From Shewanella sp. GD04112 (GTDB lineage: Bacteria; Pseudomonadota; Gammaproteobacteria; Enterobacterales; Shewanellaceae), in the NCBI RefSeq assembly GCF_029835735.1, contig NZ_JAOEAL010000001.1, forward strand, positions 186,001 to 250,000: a DNA stretch of 64,000 nt, written 5' to 3'. This document shows, one piece after another, positions 31,676 to 45,500 of the stretch. Numbering within the stretch: position 1 is the first letter of the stretch; each line of letters opens with the position of its first letter. Made by a program: the position numbers and the translations under genes. The notes beneath the pieces are model-generated. The model searched no databases. It saw only the letters and a list, made by a program, of their open reading frames with translations, and was not told the origin of the DNA.

Positions 31676-32626
31676 TTATTTGCGTAACAATACGTGGGAC
31701 ATCAAGTGATCCTGGCCTTTTTGCAGGATCAGATGTGCTCGCTCTCTTGTCGGCTGGATATTGAGTTGTAAATTGGGGCCGTTAATCGTGTCCCAAATCT
31801 TCGCTGCAATGGCATTCGCCTCATCATCCGTTAGGCTGGCATAGTGATGAAAATACGACTTTTCATCACTGAAGGCGCCTTTGCGGAACTGCAAAAAGCG
31901 CTCCTGATACCACTGCTTTAATAAATGTTCTTCGGCATCGACGTAAATGGAGAAGTCGACAAAGTCAGAGACGAAGGGACGACGTATATCTACCGGTGAA
32001 TCTAAGCCGGTTTGCAGTACATTGAGTCCTTCTAAGATCAAAATATCGGGCTGAGAAACCGTTTGATGCTGGCCGCGAATACGATCGTAAGTCACGTGGG
32101 AATAGATGGGCGCATTCACATGGGCTTGCCCCGATTTTACCGCCGAAATAAATTCGACTAACATCTTCATGTCGTAGCTTTCGGGAAAGCCTTTACGCTG
32201 CAACAGGCCCTTGCGCTTTAAGTCAGCCAAAGGATATAGAAAACCATCGGTAGTGACTAAATCGACCTTAGGATGCTCTGGCCAGTGGCGTAGCAAGGCT
32301 TGCAAAATACGCGCTGTGGTACTTTTGCCTACGGCAACGCTGCCAGCAATGCTAATGATATAAGGACTGCTCGAGGGTTTTTGGCCGAGAAACTCATCCA
32401 AAACTAAGCCACGTTGTTGCTTAGATTTTACGATGAGATTGAGTAACCTGCTGAGTGGCAAGTAAATGTCGGTAACTTCTGAGAGGGAGACCTTCTCATT
32501 AATACCACGCAAATTTTCCAAGTCTTGTTCACTCAGTGTCATCGGCACTGCGTCCCGTAAAACAGACCATTGCGCGCGCTCAAAGGCAAGATAGAGTGCT
32601 TTTTGAATTGGATTTTTTGACGTCAT
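31676..32626 (-). CDS. coaA: Pantothenate kinase CoaA (type I)
   Basis: Phosphorylates pantothenate, the rate-setting step of CoA synthesis, feedback-inhibited by CoA. Walker A GSVAVGKST is at residues 95-103 with Lys101. With start ATG 32626 (GAGGAAA five nt upstream) the protein has 316 residues, the same as E. coli CoaA; the longer frame to 32680 lacks support. Confidence 0.97.
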   Translation of the reverse strand: MTSKNPIQKALYLAFERAQWSVLRDAVPMTLSEQDLENLRGINEKVSLSEVTDIYLPLSRLLNLIVKSKQQRGLVLDEFLGQKPSSSPYIISIAGSVAVGKSTTARILQALLRHWPEHPKVDLVTTDGFLYPLADLKRKGLLQRKGFPESYDMKMLVEFISAVKSGQAHVNAPIYSHVTYDRIRGQHQTVSQPDILILEGLNVLQTGLDSPVDIRRPFVSDFVDFSIYVDAEEHLLKQWYQERFLQFRKGAFSDEKSYFHHYASLTDDEANAIAAKIWDTINGPNLQLNIQPTRERAHLILQKGQDHLMSHVLLRK

Positions 32627-32764
32627 TGGCTTTCCTCGGCTTAGGGATCGCACAGTACACCATGACTTAAGTATCGACAATATAAAATCTATTCTCGATG
32701 CCCCGTTTATTGGTTAGGCTTGAGTATTCGCAGAATAATTGCACGACAGCCTAGGTTTAAGTGT

Positions 32765-32792
32765 AAAAAAGCATCATTTGATTGCTTTTTTT
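32765..32792. terminator. Hairpin with A/T runs upstream of the tRNA cluster
   Basis: AAAAAAGCA pairs with TGCTTTTTT around a 9-nt loop. It has terminator shape on both strands but lies between divergent transcription units (coaA and the tRNAs), so its purpose is unclear; it may insulate against antisense read-through. Confidence 0.45.
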
Positions 32793-32813
32793 AAACAAAT
32801 CGTCGATTTTTGC

Positions 32814-32842
32814 TTGCACTTGGGCACACATTTACCTAATAT
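32814..32842 (+). promoter_or_regulatory. Promoter of the tRNA-tuf operon
   Basis: TTGCAC (32814-32819), 17 nt, TAATAT (32837-32842), then a GC-rich discriminator CCCG, ahead of tRNA-Thr. Confidence 0.65.
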
Positions 32843-32860
32843 CCCGTTCCGAAATGATTT

Positions 32861-32936
<76 letters not shown>

Positions 32937-32943
32937 TTTTACT

Positions 32944-33028
32944 GGAGGGGTTCCCGAGTGGCCAAAGGGATCAGACTGTAAATCTGACGGCTCCGCCTTC
33001 GAAGGTTCGAATCCTTCTCCCTCCACCA
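32944..33028 (+). tRNA. tRNA-Tyr (anticodon GTA)
   Basis: 85 nt class II tRNA with a long variable arm; anticodon loop CTGTAAA; encoded CCA. Seven bases after tRNA-Thr. Confidence 0.97.
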
Positions 33029-33063
33029 TTTTCTAGGTAGTTAGGTAGCCTTAGTTAGGTTGC

Positions 33064-33137
33064 GCGGGCATCGTATAATGGTATTACTCCAGCCTTCCAA
33101 GCTGATAACGCGGGTTCGATTCCCGCTGCCCGCTCCA
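33064..33137 (+). tRNA. tRNA-Gly (anticodon TCC)
   Basis: 74 nt; acceptor GCGGGCA/TGCCCGC, anticodon loop CTTCCAA, ends TCCA. Confidence 0.96.
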
Positions 33138-33146
33138 AATTTAGTT

Positions 33147-33222
33147 GCTGATATGGCTCAGTTGGTAGAGCACACCCTTGGTAAGGGTGAGGTCGGCAGT
33201 TCGAATCTGCCTATCAGCACCA
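33147..33222 (+). tRNA. tRNA-Thr (anticodon GGT)
   Basis: 76 nt with CCA; anticodon loop TTGGTAA, acceptor GCTGATA/TATCAGC. Last tRNA before tuf. Confidence 0.97.
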
Positions 33223-33337
33223 GCCTTTCTAAATTAAGCTCCTATACCTAAATAATCGGTTCGATGTCATTTATATGCATCGGATTTTTTCTATATGTAT
33301 GTTTTCATCACCAAGACTCTTGGATTGAGGCAATACC

Positions 33338-34522
33338 ATGGCTAAAGCTAAATTTGAACGTTCTAAGCCCCATGTTAACGTGGGCACCATCGGTCACGTT
33401 GACCATGGTAAAACCACTCTGACTGCAGCTATCTCTCACGTACTGGCTAAGACCTACGGTGGTGAAGCTAAAGACTTCTCTCAAATCGATAACGCTCCAG
33501 AAGAGCGTGAGCGCGGTATTACCATCAATACCTCTCACATCGAGTATGACACACCAACTCGCCACTACGCACACGTAGACTGCCCAGGCCACGCTGACTA
33601 TGTTAAAAACATGATCACTGGTGCTGCACAGATGGACGGCGCGATCCTGGTAGTAGCTTCTACAGACGGTCCAATGCCACAAACTCGTGAGCACATCCTG
33701 CTGTCTCGCCAAGTAGGCGTACCATTCATCATCGTATTCATGAACAAATGTGACATGGTTGACGATGCTGAGCTGTTAGAACTCGTTGAAATGGAAGTAC
33801 GTGAACTGTTATCAGAATACGACTTCCCAGGTGATGATTTACCAGTAATCCAAGGTTCAGCTCTGAAAGCGCTTGAAGGCGAGCCAGAGTGGGAAGCGAA
33901 GATCCTTGAGCTGGCAGCAGCTTTAGACTCTTACATTCCAGAACCAGAGCGTGATATCGATAAGCCATTCCTGATGCCAATCGAAGACGTATTCTCAATC
34001 TCTGGCCGTGGTACAGTAGTAACTGGTCGTGTTGAGCGTGGTATCGTACGTGTTGGTGACGAAGTAGAAATCGTTGGTATCCGTGCAACTACTAAGACAA
34101 CCTGTACTGGTGTTGAAATGTTCCGTAAGCTGCTTGACGAAGGTCGTGCAGGTGAGAACTGTGGTATCCTGTTACGTGGTACTAAGCGTGATGACGTAGA
34201 ACGTGGTCAAGTATTATCTAAGCCAGGTTCAATCAACCCACACACTACTTTTGAATCAGAAGTTTACGTTCTGTCAAAAGAAGAAGGTGGTCGTCACACT
34301 CCATTCTTCAAAGGCTACCGTCCACAGTTCTACTTCCGTACAACTGACGTGACAGGCACTATCGAACTGCCAGAAGGCGTAGAGATGGTAATGCCAGGCG
34401 ACAACATCAAGATGAAAGTGACTCTGATCTGCCCAATCGCGATGGACGAAGGTTTACGCTTCGCAATCCGTGAAGGTGGCCGTACAGTAGGTGCTGGTGT
34501 TGTAGCTAAGATTTTCGCTTAA
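33338..34522 (+). CDS. tufB: Elongation factor Tu (copy 1, tRNA-linked)
   Basis: GTPase that delivers aminoacyl-tRNA to the ribosomal A site. The G1 GHVDHGKT, G3 DCPGHADY and G4 NKCD motifs are intact. 394 residues. ATG start with GAGG upstream. Differs from the second copy at only two residues (Ser9 here versus Asn9, Leu190 versus Ile190). Co-transcribed with the four tRNAs upstream, as E. coli tufB. Its 3' flank, including the terminator, is shared with the other copy. Confidence 0.98.
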   Translation: MAKAKFERSKPHVNVGTIGHVDHGKTTLTAAISHVLAKTYGGEAKDFSQIDNAPEERERGITINTSHIEYDTPTRHYAHVDCPGHADYVKNMITGAAQMDGAILVVASTDGPMPQTREHILLSRQVGVPFIIVFMNKCDMVDDAELLELVEMEVRELLSEYDFPGDDLPVIQGSALKALEGEPEWEAKILELAAALDSYIPEPERDIDKPFLMPIEDVFSISGRGTVVTGRVERGIVRVGDEVEIVGIRATTKTTCTGVEMFRKLLDEGRAGENCGILLRGTKRDDVERGQVLSKPGSINPHTTFESEVYVLSKEEGGRHTPFFKGYRPQFYFRTTDVTGTIELPEGVEMVMPGDNIKMKVTLICPIAMDEGLRFAIREGGRTVGAGVVAKIFA

Positions 34523-34544
34523 TCGCGAACTTGCTATAGTACTG

Positions 34545-34571
34545 AAAAAGGAAGCTTCGGCTTCCTTTTTT
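34545..34571 (+). terminator. Terminator after tuf copy 1
   Basis: AAAAAGGAAGC, TTCG tetraloop, GCTTCCTTTTTT. The same hairpin follows tuf copy 2. Confidence 0.95.
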
Positions 34572-34622
34572 GTTTAAGTCGATTATTTACCAGGTTTTGT
34601 GGGTTGCAACGGCTGTGCATCC

Positions 34623-34651
34623 TTGCTAACAAAGTCGAATAAGAATACAAT
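34623..34651 (+). promoter_or_regulatory. secE-nusG promoter
   Basis: TTGCTA (34623-34628), 17 nt, TACAAT (34646-34651), giving a leader of about 140 nt before secE. Confidence 0.7.
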
Positions 34652-34798
34652 CTATGGCCGATTTTTGACCCTGGGCTTATGCAACATGCGTTTCTAAGGG
34701 TATTCGGAATGCAGAGTATCTAAAGCGTATTGTAACTGGGTCGTATGTCCCTAATTATTGTGCTCAAGCTCAGGCCGTATTGAGTAACGGAATAACCG

Positions 34799-35170
34799 AT
34801 GACAACAAATACTGAAAACCAGACTAACTCTCTGGATATCGTGAAGTGGGGTTTAGCGATCCTATTGCTGGCCGCTGCTGTTATTGGCAATCAAATGTAT
34901 AGCGAGACAAGTGCCGTGATCCGTGCACTGGCTGTTATCGTTGCATTCGCTATTGCTGGTTTTATTGCCCTGCAAACAGAAAAGGGTAAGAAAGCCTTAG
35001 CGTTCGCTCGTGAGTCGCAAATTGAAGTGCGCAAGGTCGTATGGCCAACACGTCAAGAAGCGCTTAACACCACTTTTATTGTCCTTGCTGCAACAGGTAT
35101 TTTAGCCCTTGTTTTATGGGGTTTAGATGCAGTGTTAATGCACATTGTCAATTTCATCACTGGCGTATAG
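34799..35170 (+). CDS. secE: Preprotein translocase subunit SecE
   Basis: Essential clamp subunit of the SecYEG channel in the inner membrane. 123 residues with three hydrophobic segments (about 17-35, 41-58, 93-116) and the conserved cytoplasmic amphipathic region ending EVRKVVWPTRQEAL. It is the three-helix form found in enterobacteria. nusG starts 9 nt after its stop. Confidence 0.97.
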   Translation: MTTNTENQTNSLDIVKWGLAILLLAAAVIGNQMYSETSAVIRALAVIVAFAIAGFIALQTEKGKKALAFARESQIEVRKVVWPTRQEALNTTFIVLAATGILALVLWGLDAVLMHIVNFITGV

Positions 35171-35179
35171 GCACCTCGA

Positions 35180-35731
35180 ATGACTGAAGCTAAAGAAGCT
35201 AAAAAAAGATGGTATGTAGTGCAGGCATTCTCAGGCTATGAAAGCCGAGTTTGTAAGTCACTGATTGAATACATTAAAATGCACGGCATGGAAGAGTACT
35301 TCGGCGAAGTATTGGTTCCGACTGAAGAAGTCATTGAAATGCGTGCAGGCCAGCGTCGTAAGAGCGAGCGTAAGTTTTTCCCGGGCTATGTTTTAGTCCA
35401 GATGGAAATGAACGATGACAGCTGGCATTTAGTCAAAAGCATCCCGCGTGTTTTAGGCTTTATTGGCGGAACTTCTGATCGTCCTGCCCCAATTTCAGAT
35501 AGAGAAGCGGATGCAATTCTGCGTCGCTTACAAGAAACCACAGCTTCACCGACTCACCGTGTTATTTTCGAGCCGGGCGAAGTGGTGCGTGTTTGTGATG
35601 GTCCATTTGCTGACTTTAACGGTACTGTTGAAGAAGTGGATTATGACAAGAGCCGCGTAAAAGTGTCAGTAATGATCTTTGGTCGTTCTACACCTGTTGA
35701 GCTCGATTTTAATCAGGTCGAAAAAGGCTGA
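35180..35731 (+). CDS. nusG: Transcription termination/antitermination factor NusG
   Basis: Binds RNA polymerase through its N-terminal domain and Rho or ribosomal protein S10 through its C-terminal KOW domain, coupling transcription to translation and termination. The NGN domain starts KRWYVVQAFSGYE; the KOW motif is at VRVCDGPFADFNGTVEEVD. 183 residues. Second gene of the secE-nusG operon, followed by a terminator hairpin. Confidence 0.98.
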   Translation: MTEAKEAKKRWYVVQAFSGYESRVCKSLIEYIKMHGMEEYFGEVLVPTEEVIEMRAGQRRKSERKFFPGYVLVQMEMNDDSWHLVKSIPRVLGFIGGTSDRPAPISDREADAILRRLQETTASPTHRVIFEPGEVVRVCDGPFADFNGTVEEVDYDKSRVKVSVMIFGRSTPVELDFNQVEKG

Positions 35732-35754
35732 TTAAATTAAATACAAAAATCCGT

Positions 35755-35783
35755 TTGGCAACGGGTGCGGATTTCTATATAAT
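35755..35783 (+). promoter_or_regulatory. rplK promoter embedded in the nusG terminator
   Basis: TTGGCA (35755-35760), 17 nt, TATAAT (35778-35783). The -10 box occupies the loop and right arm of the nusG terminator hairpin. Confidence 0.8.
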
Positions 35784-35799
35784 CCGCACCCGTTGTTTT
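35759..35799 (+). terminator. nusG terminator: perfect 15-bp inverted repeat
   Basis: CAACGGGTGCGGATT (35759-35773) and AATCCGCACCCGTTG (35781-35795) around a 7-nt loop, followed by four T. It should stop secE-nusG transcripts, while the promoter within it starts rplK transcripts. Confidence 0.8.
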
Positions 35800-35859
35800 C
35801 GGGGGAGCACGTCGGCATGTCGCTGATGCGCGTTTGAACCCAAACTGAGGAAATGTCAG

Positions 35860-36288
35860 ATGGCAAAAAAGATTGATGCTTATATTAAGCTACAAGTGAA
35901 ATCAGGTTCTGCGAACCCTTCACCACCAGTTGGTCCAGCTCTGGGTCAGAAAGGTGTGAACATCATGGAATTCTGTAAAGCGTTCAACGCCCGTACAGAC
36001 AAAATGGAAAAAGGCATGCCTATTCCAGTCGTGATCACTGTATACAGTGACCGTTCATTCACTTTCGAAACTAAGACTCCGCCAGCTTCTTACTTACTGA
36101 AGACTGCAGCAGGCCTGAAATCAGGTTCTCCACGTCCAAACACTCAGAAAGTAGGTACTATCGCTCGTGCTAAGATTCAAGAAATTGCTGAATTGAAAGC
36201 GGCCGATATGACTGGTGCTGATGTTGAAGCGATGACTCGCTCAATCGAAGGTACTGCGCGTTCAATGGGTTTGGTTGTAGAGGGTTAA
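35860..36288 (+). CDS. rplK: 50S ribosomal protein L11
   Basis: Forms the GTPase-associated centre with 23S domain II and is needed for RelA activation. 142 residues; the N-terminal domain has the proline-rich switch PPVGPALGQKGVNIMEFC, and the C-terminal domain binds rRNA. First gene of the L11 operon; in E. coli L1 binds this leader and represses both genes. Confidence 0.98.
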   Translation: MAKKIDAYIKLQVKSGSANPSPPVGPALGQKGVNIMEFCKAFNARTDKMEKGMPIPVVITVYSDRSFTFETKTPPASYLLKTAAGLKSGSPRPNTQKVGTIARAKIQEIAELKAADMTGADVEAMTRSIEGTARSMGLVVEG

Positions 36289-36292
36289 TATA

Positions 36293-36994
36293 ATGGCAAA
36301 ACTAACTAAACGCATGCGCGTAATCCGCGAGAAAGTTGACGGTACTAAGTTATACGAAATCAACGACGCTGTTGCTCTGTTAAAAGAATTAGCAACTGCT
36401 AAGTTCGTTGAAAGTGTTGACGTAGCTGTTAACCTGGGTATCGACCCACGTAAATCAGACCAAAACGTTCGTGGTGCTACTGTATTACCACACGGTACTG
36501 GTCGTGAAGTTCGCGTTGCAGTATTTACACAAGGTGCAAATGCTGAAGCTGCAAAAGCTGCTGGTGCAGAACTCGTTGGTATGGATGATCTGGCTGAGCA
36601 AATCAAAGCTGGTGAAATGAACTTCGACGTAGTTATCGCATCTCCAGATGCAATGCGCGTTGTTGGTATGTTAGGTCAAATCTTAGGCCCACGTGGTTTA
36701 ATGCCTAACCCAAAAACTGGCACAGTAACGCCAAACGTTGCTGAAGCAGTTAAGAACGCTAAAGCTGGTCAAGTTCGTTACCGTAACGACAAGAACGGTA
36801 TTATCCACACTACTATCGGTAAAGTGGATTTCACACCAGTTCAATTGAAAGAAAACTTGGAAGCGTTAATCTCTGCACTGAAAAAGGCTAAGCCTGCAGT
36901 TGCTAAAGGCGTATACGTGAAGAAAGTTAGCATCTCTACCACTATGGGTGCAGGTGTAGCTATCGACCAAGCGACTCTCGATACAGCTAACTAA
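36293..36994 (+). CDS. rplA: 50S ribosomal protein L1
   Basis: L1-stalk protein that helps deacylated tRNA leave the E site, and translational repressor of its own operon. 233 residues with the conserved LGPRGLMPNPKTGTV loop. It starts 4 nt after rplK, consistent with coupling. Confidence 0.98.
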   Translation: MAKLTKRMRVIREKVDGTKLYEINDAVALLKELATAKFVESVDVAVNLGIDPRKSDQNVRGATVLPHGTGREVRVAVFTQGANAEAAKAAGAELVGMDDLAEQIKAGEMNFDVVIASPDAMRVVGMLGQILGPRGLMPNPKTGTVTPNVAEAVKNAKAGQVRYRNDKNGIIHTTIGKVDFTPVQLKENLEALISALKKAKPAVAKGVYVKKVSISTTMGAGVAIDQATLDTAN

Positions 36995-36995
36995 T

Positions 36996-37024
36996 TTTAC
37001 AAGGTACGCGTATTAGTCTATAAT
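36996..37024 (+). promoter_or_regulatory. rplJ (L10 operon) promoter
   Basis: TTTACA (36996-37001), 17 nt, TATAAT (37019-37024), discriminator GCGCGC. It begins immediately after the rplA stop codon and drives rplJL-rpoBC. Confidence 0.8.
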
Positions 37025-37031
37025 GCGCGCA

Positions 37032-37258
37032 CTTTGTGGGTTGAAGCCTGTTTTTGATGTGAAACGCATCGTGAAACGGGCTTCCGTCCAAGACCGCAGG
37101 TGTTTTCCTTATCGGTTTACTTAATTTCCTGCGTAGACGGTGTCAGGCCCCAGCTAAATTTTTTTACTGGATAATCTGCACCGTAAGTCACTAAATACAT
37201 AAGTATTTAGTATGGTAAATACTAGGGGAATACCCTAGGTGGAATCCAGGAGTAAAGC
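37032..37258 (+). promoter_or_regulatory. L10 operon mRNA leader (autoregulatory)
   Basis: About 230 nt of untranslated leader with several possible stems, in the place where E. coli has the L10-(L12)4 binding site that represses rplJL translation. Function is assigned by position and family knowledge; I did not fold the RNA. Confidence 0.6.
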
Positions 37259-37260
37259 CA

Positions 37261-37761
37261 ATGGCATTAAGACTCGAAGACAAAAAAGCGATTGTTGCTG
37301 AAGTCAACGAAGCTGCCAAAGGTGCGCTATCTGCAGTAGCCGCTGATTCACGCGGTGTAACTGTAGGTGCTATGACCGGTCTGCGTAAAAAAGCTCGTGA
37401 AGCTGGTGTTTATGTACGTGTAGTACGTAACACTCTGGCTCGTCGTGCTGTTGAAGGTACTGCATTTGAGTGCCTAGCAGAAACGTTCACTGGCCCAACT
37501 TTGATTGCTTTCTCTAACGAGCACCCAGGTGCTGCAGCTCGTCTGTTAAAAGACTTTGCTAAAGAGCAAGCTAACTTCGAAGTTAAAGGCGCAGCCTTTG
37601 AAGGGAATTTCATCCCTGCAGCTGACATTGATCGTTTGGCGAAACTGCCAACATACGAAGAAGCACTAGCACAGTTAATGATGACTATGAAAGAAGCATC
37701 TGCTGGCAAGTTCGTTCGTACTCTGGCCGCCCTGCGCGATCAAAAACAAGAAGCCGCTTAA
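37261..37761 (+). CDS. rplJ: 50S ribosomal protein L10
   Basis: Base of the ribosomal stalk: the N-terminal part binds 23S rRNA and the C-terminal helix carries L7/L12 dimers. 166 residues beginning [15 protein letters not shown] as in E. coli. With L12 it represses its own translation through the leader. rplL starts 54 nt later. Confidence 0.98.
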
Positions 37762-37815
37762 TTTTAAGCTGGCTGCTTAATAAAATTGAATTCAGAACAA
37801 TAGGAAACATTTGTT

Positions 37816-38187
37816 ATGTCTATCACTAAAGACCAAATCTTAGAAGCCTTTGCAGCTATGTCTGTAATGGAAGTTGTTGAACTGATCGAAGCTATGGAAG
37901 AGAAGTTCGGCGTTTCTGCTGCTGCTGCAGTAGTTGCTGGCGGTGCTGCTGATGCAGGTGCTGCTGCTGAAGAACAAACAGAATTCACTGTTATGTTAAC
38001 TGCTCACGGCGACAACAAAGTTGCTGTTATTAAAGCAATCCGTGGCGCAACTGGTTTAGGCCTGAAAGAAGCTAAAGCAATGTCTGAAGCTGCTCCAGTA
38101 GCAGTTAAAGAAGGCGTTTCTAAAGAAGAAGCTGAAGCTCTGAAGAAAGAACTGGTTGAAGCTGGTGCTACAGTAGAGATCAAGTAA
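37816..38187 (+). CDS. rplL: 50S ribosomal protein L7/L12
   Basis: Multi-copy stalk protein that recruits and activates translation GTPases. 123 residues: an N-terminal dimerisation domain, an Ala/Gly-rich hinge (about residues 37-55), and a C-terminal factor-binding domain containing VAVIKAIRGATGLGLKEAK. Confidence 0.98.
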   Translation: MSITKDQILEAFAAMSVMEVVELIEAMEEKFGVSAAAAVVAGGAADAGAAAEEQTEFTVMLTAHGDNKVAVIKAIRGATGLGLKEAKAMSEAAPVAVKEGVSKEEAEALKKELVEAGATVEIK

Positions 38188-38225
38188 GCTATTATGTAGC
38201 TTACTCACCCAAGCCAATTGGGTGG

Positions 38226-38258
38226 AGGCTGGCGGTTTTTTAACCGTCGGCCTTTTTT
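38226..38258 (+). terminator. Attenuator between rplL and rpoB
   Basis: GGCTGGCGGTT and AACCGTCGGCC form an 11-bp stem with two G-T pairs and a TTTT loop, followed by six T. It sits where E. coli has the partial terminator that lowers rpoBC expression relative to ribosomal proteins. Confidence 0.85.
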
Positions 38259-38429
38259 GCGCTATATGCGTCGGCGATTTTTTTTCACCGTTTATCGCCA
38301 AATTTTGCAGTCCCTAGCAGAGATTACTGGTTAGGTTCTTGCCATCAACGGTGATGGGCAAACGTGCTGAATTTAATGACGATTGTTATAAGTTCAGTCT
38401 TGGTCACATCTCGCAAGCAGAGGAAACCC

Positions 38430-42467
<4,038 letters not shown>

Positions 42468-42550
42468 GCGTAGGCATTTAGCCGCGTTTGGCAACAGAAT
42501 GGTGCTCCGTGCGAGCGGAGCACCCGGTTTAACTCCTTCAGGAGAGAAAC

Positions 42551-45500
42551 GTGAAAGACTTATTAAAGTTTCTGAAACAGCAAAGCAAGACTGAAGAATT
42601 TAACGGCATCAAAATTGGTCTGGCATCGCCTGATCTGATCCGTTCTTGGTCTTTTGGTGAAGTTAAGAAGCCAGAAACCATTAACTACCGTACCTTCAAG
42701 CCTGAGCGTGAAGGTCTGTTCTGTGCGCGTATCTTTGGCCCGGTCAAAGATTACGAATGTTTGTGTGGTAAGTACAAGCGTTTGAAGCACCGTGGTGTGA
42801 TCTGTGAAAAGTGTGGTGTAGAAGTTACCCAGACTAAAGTACGTCGTGAGCGTATGGGTCACATTGAACTGGCTAGCCCAGTTGCCCACATTTGGTTCTT
42901 GAAATCACTGCCGTCCCGTATCGGTTTAATGCTGGACATGACGCTGCGTGATATCGAGCGCGTACTGTATTTTGAATCTTTCGTCGTGATCGAGCCTGGC
43001 ATGACCAGCCTTGAACGTGGCCAAATGCTGACAGAAGAAAACTATCTAGACGCATTAGAAGAATACGGTGATGAATTCGAAGCTAAGATGGGTGCTGAAG
43101 CGGTATTAGAACTGCTGCGCGCAATCGATCTCGAAAAAGAAATCGAACAAATGCGTGAAGAGCTGCCATCAATTAACTCTGAGACTCGTCGCAAGAAAGT
43201 GACCAAGCGTCTTAAGTTGATGGAAGCGTTCCACACTTCTGGCAACAAGCCAGAGTGGATGATCTTAAAAGTACTGCCTGTGTTACCACCTGACTTACGT
43301 CCGCTGGTACCGCTCGATGGCGGCCGCTTCGCGACTTCAGATCTGAACGATCTGTATCGCCGCGTGATCAACCGTAACAACCGTTTGAAGCGTCTGTTAG
43401 ATTTAGCTGCGCCGGACATCATCGTACGCAACGAAAAGCGTATGTTACAAGAGTCTGTTGATGCGCTATTAGATAACGGTCGTCGTGGTCGTGCAATTAC
43501 CGGTTCTAACAAACGTCCTCTGAAATCTTTGGCCGATATGATCAAAGGTAAACAAGGTCGTTTCCGTCAGAACTTGTTAGGTAAGCGTGTTGACTACTCA
43601 GGTCGTTCGGTAATTACCGTAGGTCCTACTTTACGTCTGCACCAATGTGGTCTTCCTAAGAAGATGGCACTGGAACTGTTCAAGCCATTCATCTATGGCA
43701 AGCTGGAAGGTCGTGGCTTAGCGACAACCATCAAAGCGGCTAAGAAGATGGTAGAGCGTGAAGTGGCGGAAGTTTGGGACGTTCTGGATGAAGTGATCCG
43801 CGAACATCCAGTGATGCTTAACCGTGCTCCAACACTGCACAGACTGGGTATCCAAGCGTTCGAACCTGTTCTGATTGAAGGTAAAGCGATCCAGTTACAC
43901 CCACTCGTTTGTGCGGCATACAACGCCGACTTCGACGGTGACCAAATGGCGGTACACGTACCGTTAACACTGGAAGCGCAGCTTGAAGCTCGTGCCCTGA
44001 TGATGTCTACCAACAACATCCTGTCACCTGCGAACGGCGAGCCTGTTATCACGCCGTCTCAAGACGTGGTATTAGGTCTGTACTACACCAGCCGTGAGCG
44101 TATCAACGGCCGTGGTGAAGGTATGTACTTTATGTCTGTTGCTGAAGTTGAAAAAGCTTACGCAACTGGCGCTGCTGAACTGCATGCCCGCGTGAAAGTG
44201 CGTATCACTGAAACCGTTATCGGTGACAATGGTGAGCGTACTGAGCAACGTCGTATCGTTGATACAACTGTGGGTCGTGCTCTGCTGTCACAAATTCTGC
44301 CAGCAGGTTTGTCATTTGATCTGGTTAACCAGAACATGGGCAAAAAGCAGATTTCTAAACTATTGAACACTTGTTACCGTCAATTAGGTCTGAAAGATAC
44401 TGTTATCTTCGCTGACCAACTGATGTACACAGGTTTCCGTTACGCCACTATCTCTGGTGCATCTGTCGGTATCGACGACATGGTGATCCCAGCTGAGAAG
44501 TACACCTTAGTTGCTGACGCTGAAGCAGAAGTGCTTGAAATTCAAGAGCAGTTCCAATCAGGTCTGGTAACCGCGGGTGAGCGTTACAACAAAGTCATCG
44601 ACATCTGGGCAAGTGCGAACGAAAAAGTTTCTAAAGCGATGATGGAAAACCTGTCAACTGAGACAGTGATTAACCGTGATGGCGTTGAAGAGAAACAAGC
44701 TTCGTTCAACAGCATTTACATGATGGCCGACTCGGGCGCTCGTGGTAGTGCCGCACAGATCCGTCAGTTAGCGGGTATGCGTGGTCTGATGGCGAAACCA
44801 GACGGTTCGATCATCGAAACCCCAATCGTAGCGAACTTCCGTGAAGGTCTGAACGTTCTTCAGTACTTCATCTCAACCCACGGTGCGCGTAAAGGTCTTG
44901 CCGATACCGCATTGAAGACAGCGAACTCGGGTTACCTGACTCGTCGTCTGGTTGACGTTGCTCAAGACTTAGTGGTCATCGAAGACGATTGTGGTACTCA
45001 CGAAGGTCTGACAATGAAGCCGCTGATCGAAGGTGGTGACGTTGTTGAGCCATTACGTGAACGCGTACTGGGTCGTGTGGTTGCGGTTGATGTTCTGTAC
45101 CCAGGTGCTGAAGATGTGCTTGCGCCACGTAACACTCTGCTCGATGAAGCATGGTGTGACAAGTTAGAAGAACACTCAATCGACGAAGTGATTGTACGTT
45201 CAGTAATTACCTGTGATACCGACTTCGGTGTGTGTGCGGCATGTTATGGCCGTGACTTAGCCCGTGGTCACCTGATTAACCACGGCGAAGCCATTGGTGT
45301 TGTCGCGGCGCAATCAATCGGTGAACCAGGTACACAGTTAACGATGCGTACGTTCCACATCGGTGGTGCGGCATCGAGAGCGTCTGCAGAAAACAACGTT
45401 CAAGTGAAGAACTCTGGTTCGTTGAAACTGCACAACGCTAAGTACGTAACTAACACTGACGGCAAGCTGGTTATCGTTTCTCGTTCTTCTGAACTGGCGA

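Noticed and set aside
38364..38429. N-terminal extension of rpoB (similarly for rpsL, rplB, rplN, secY, coaA and the desaturase)
   Set aside because: Family starts and well-spaced ribosome-binding sites support the internal ATG; extensions lie in leaders or neighbouring genes.
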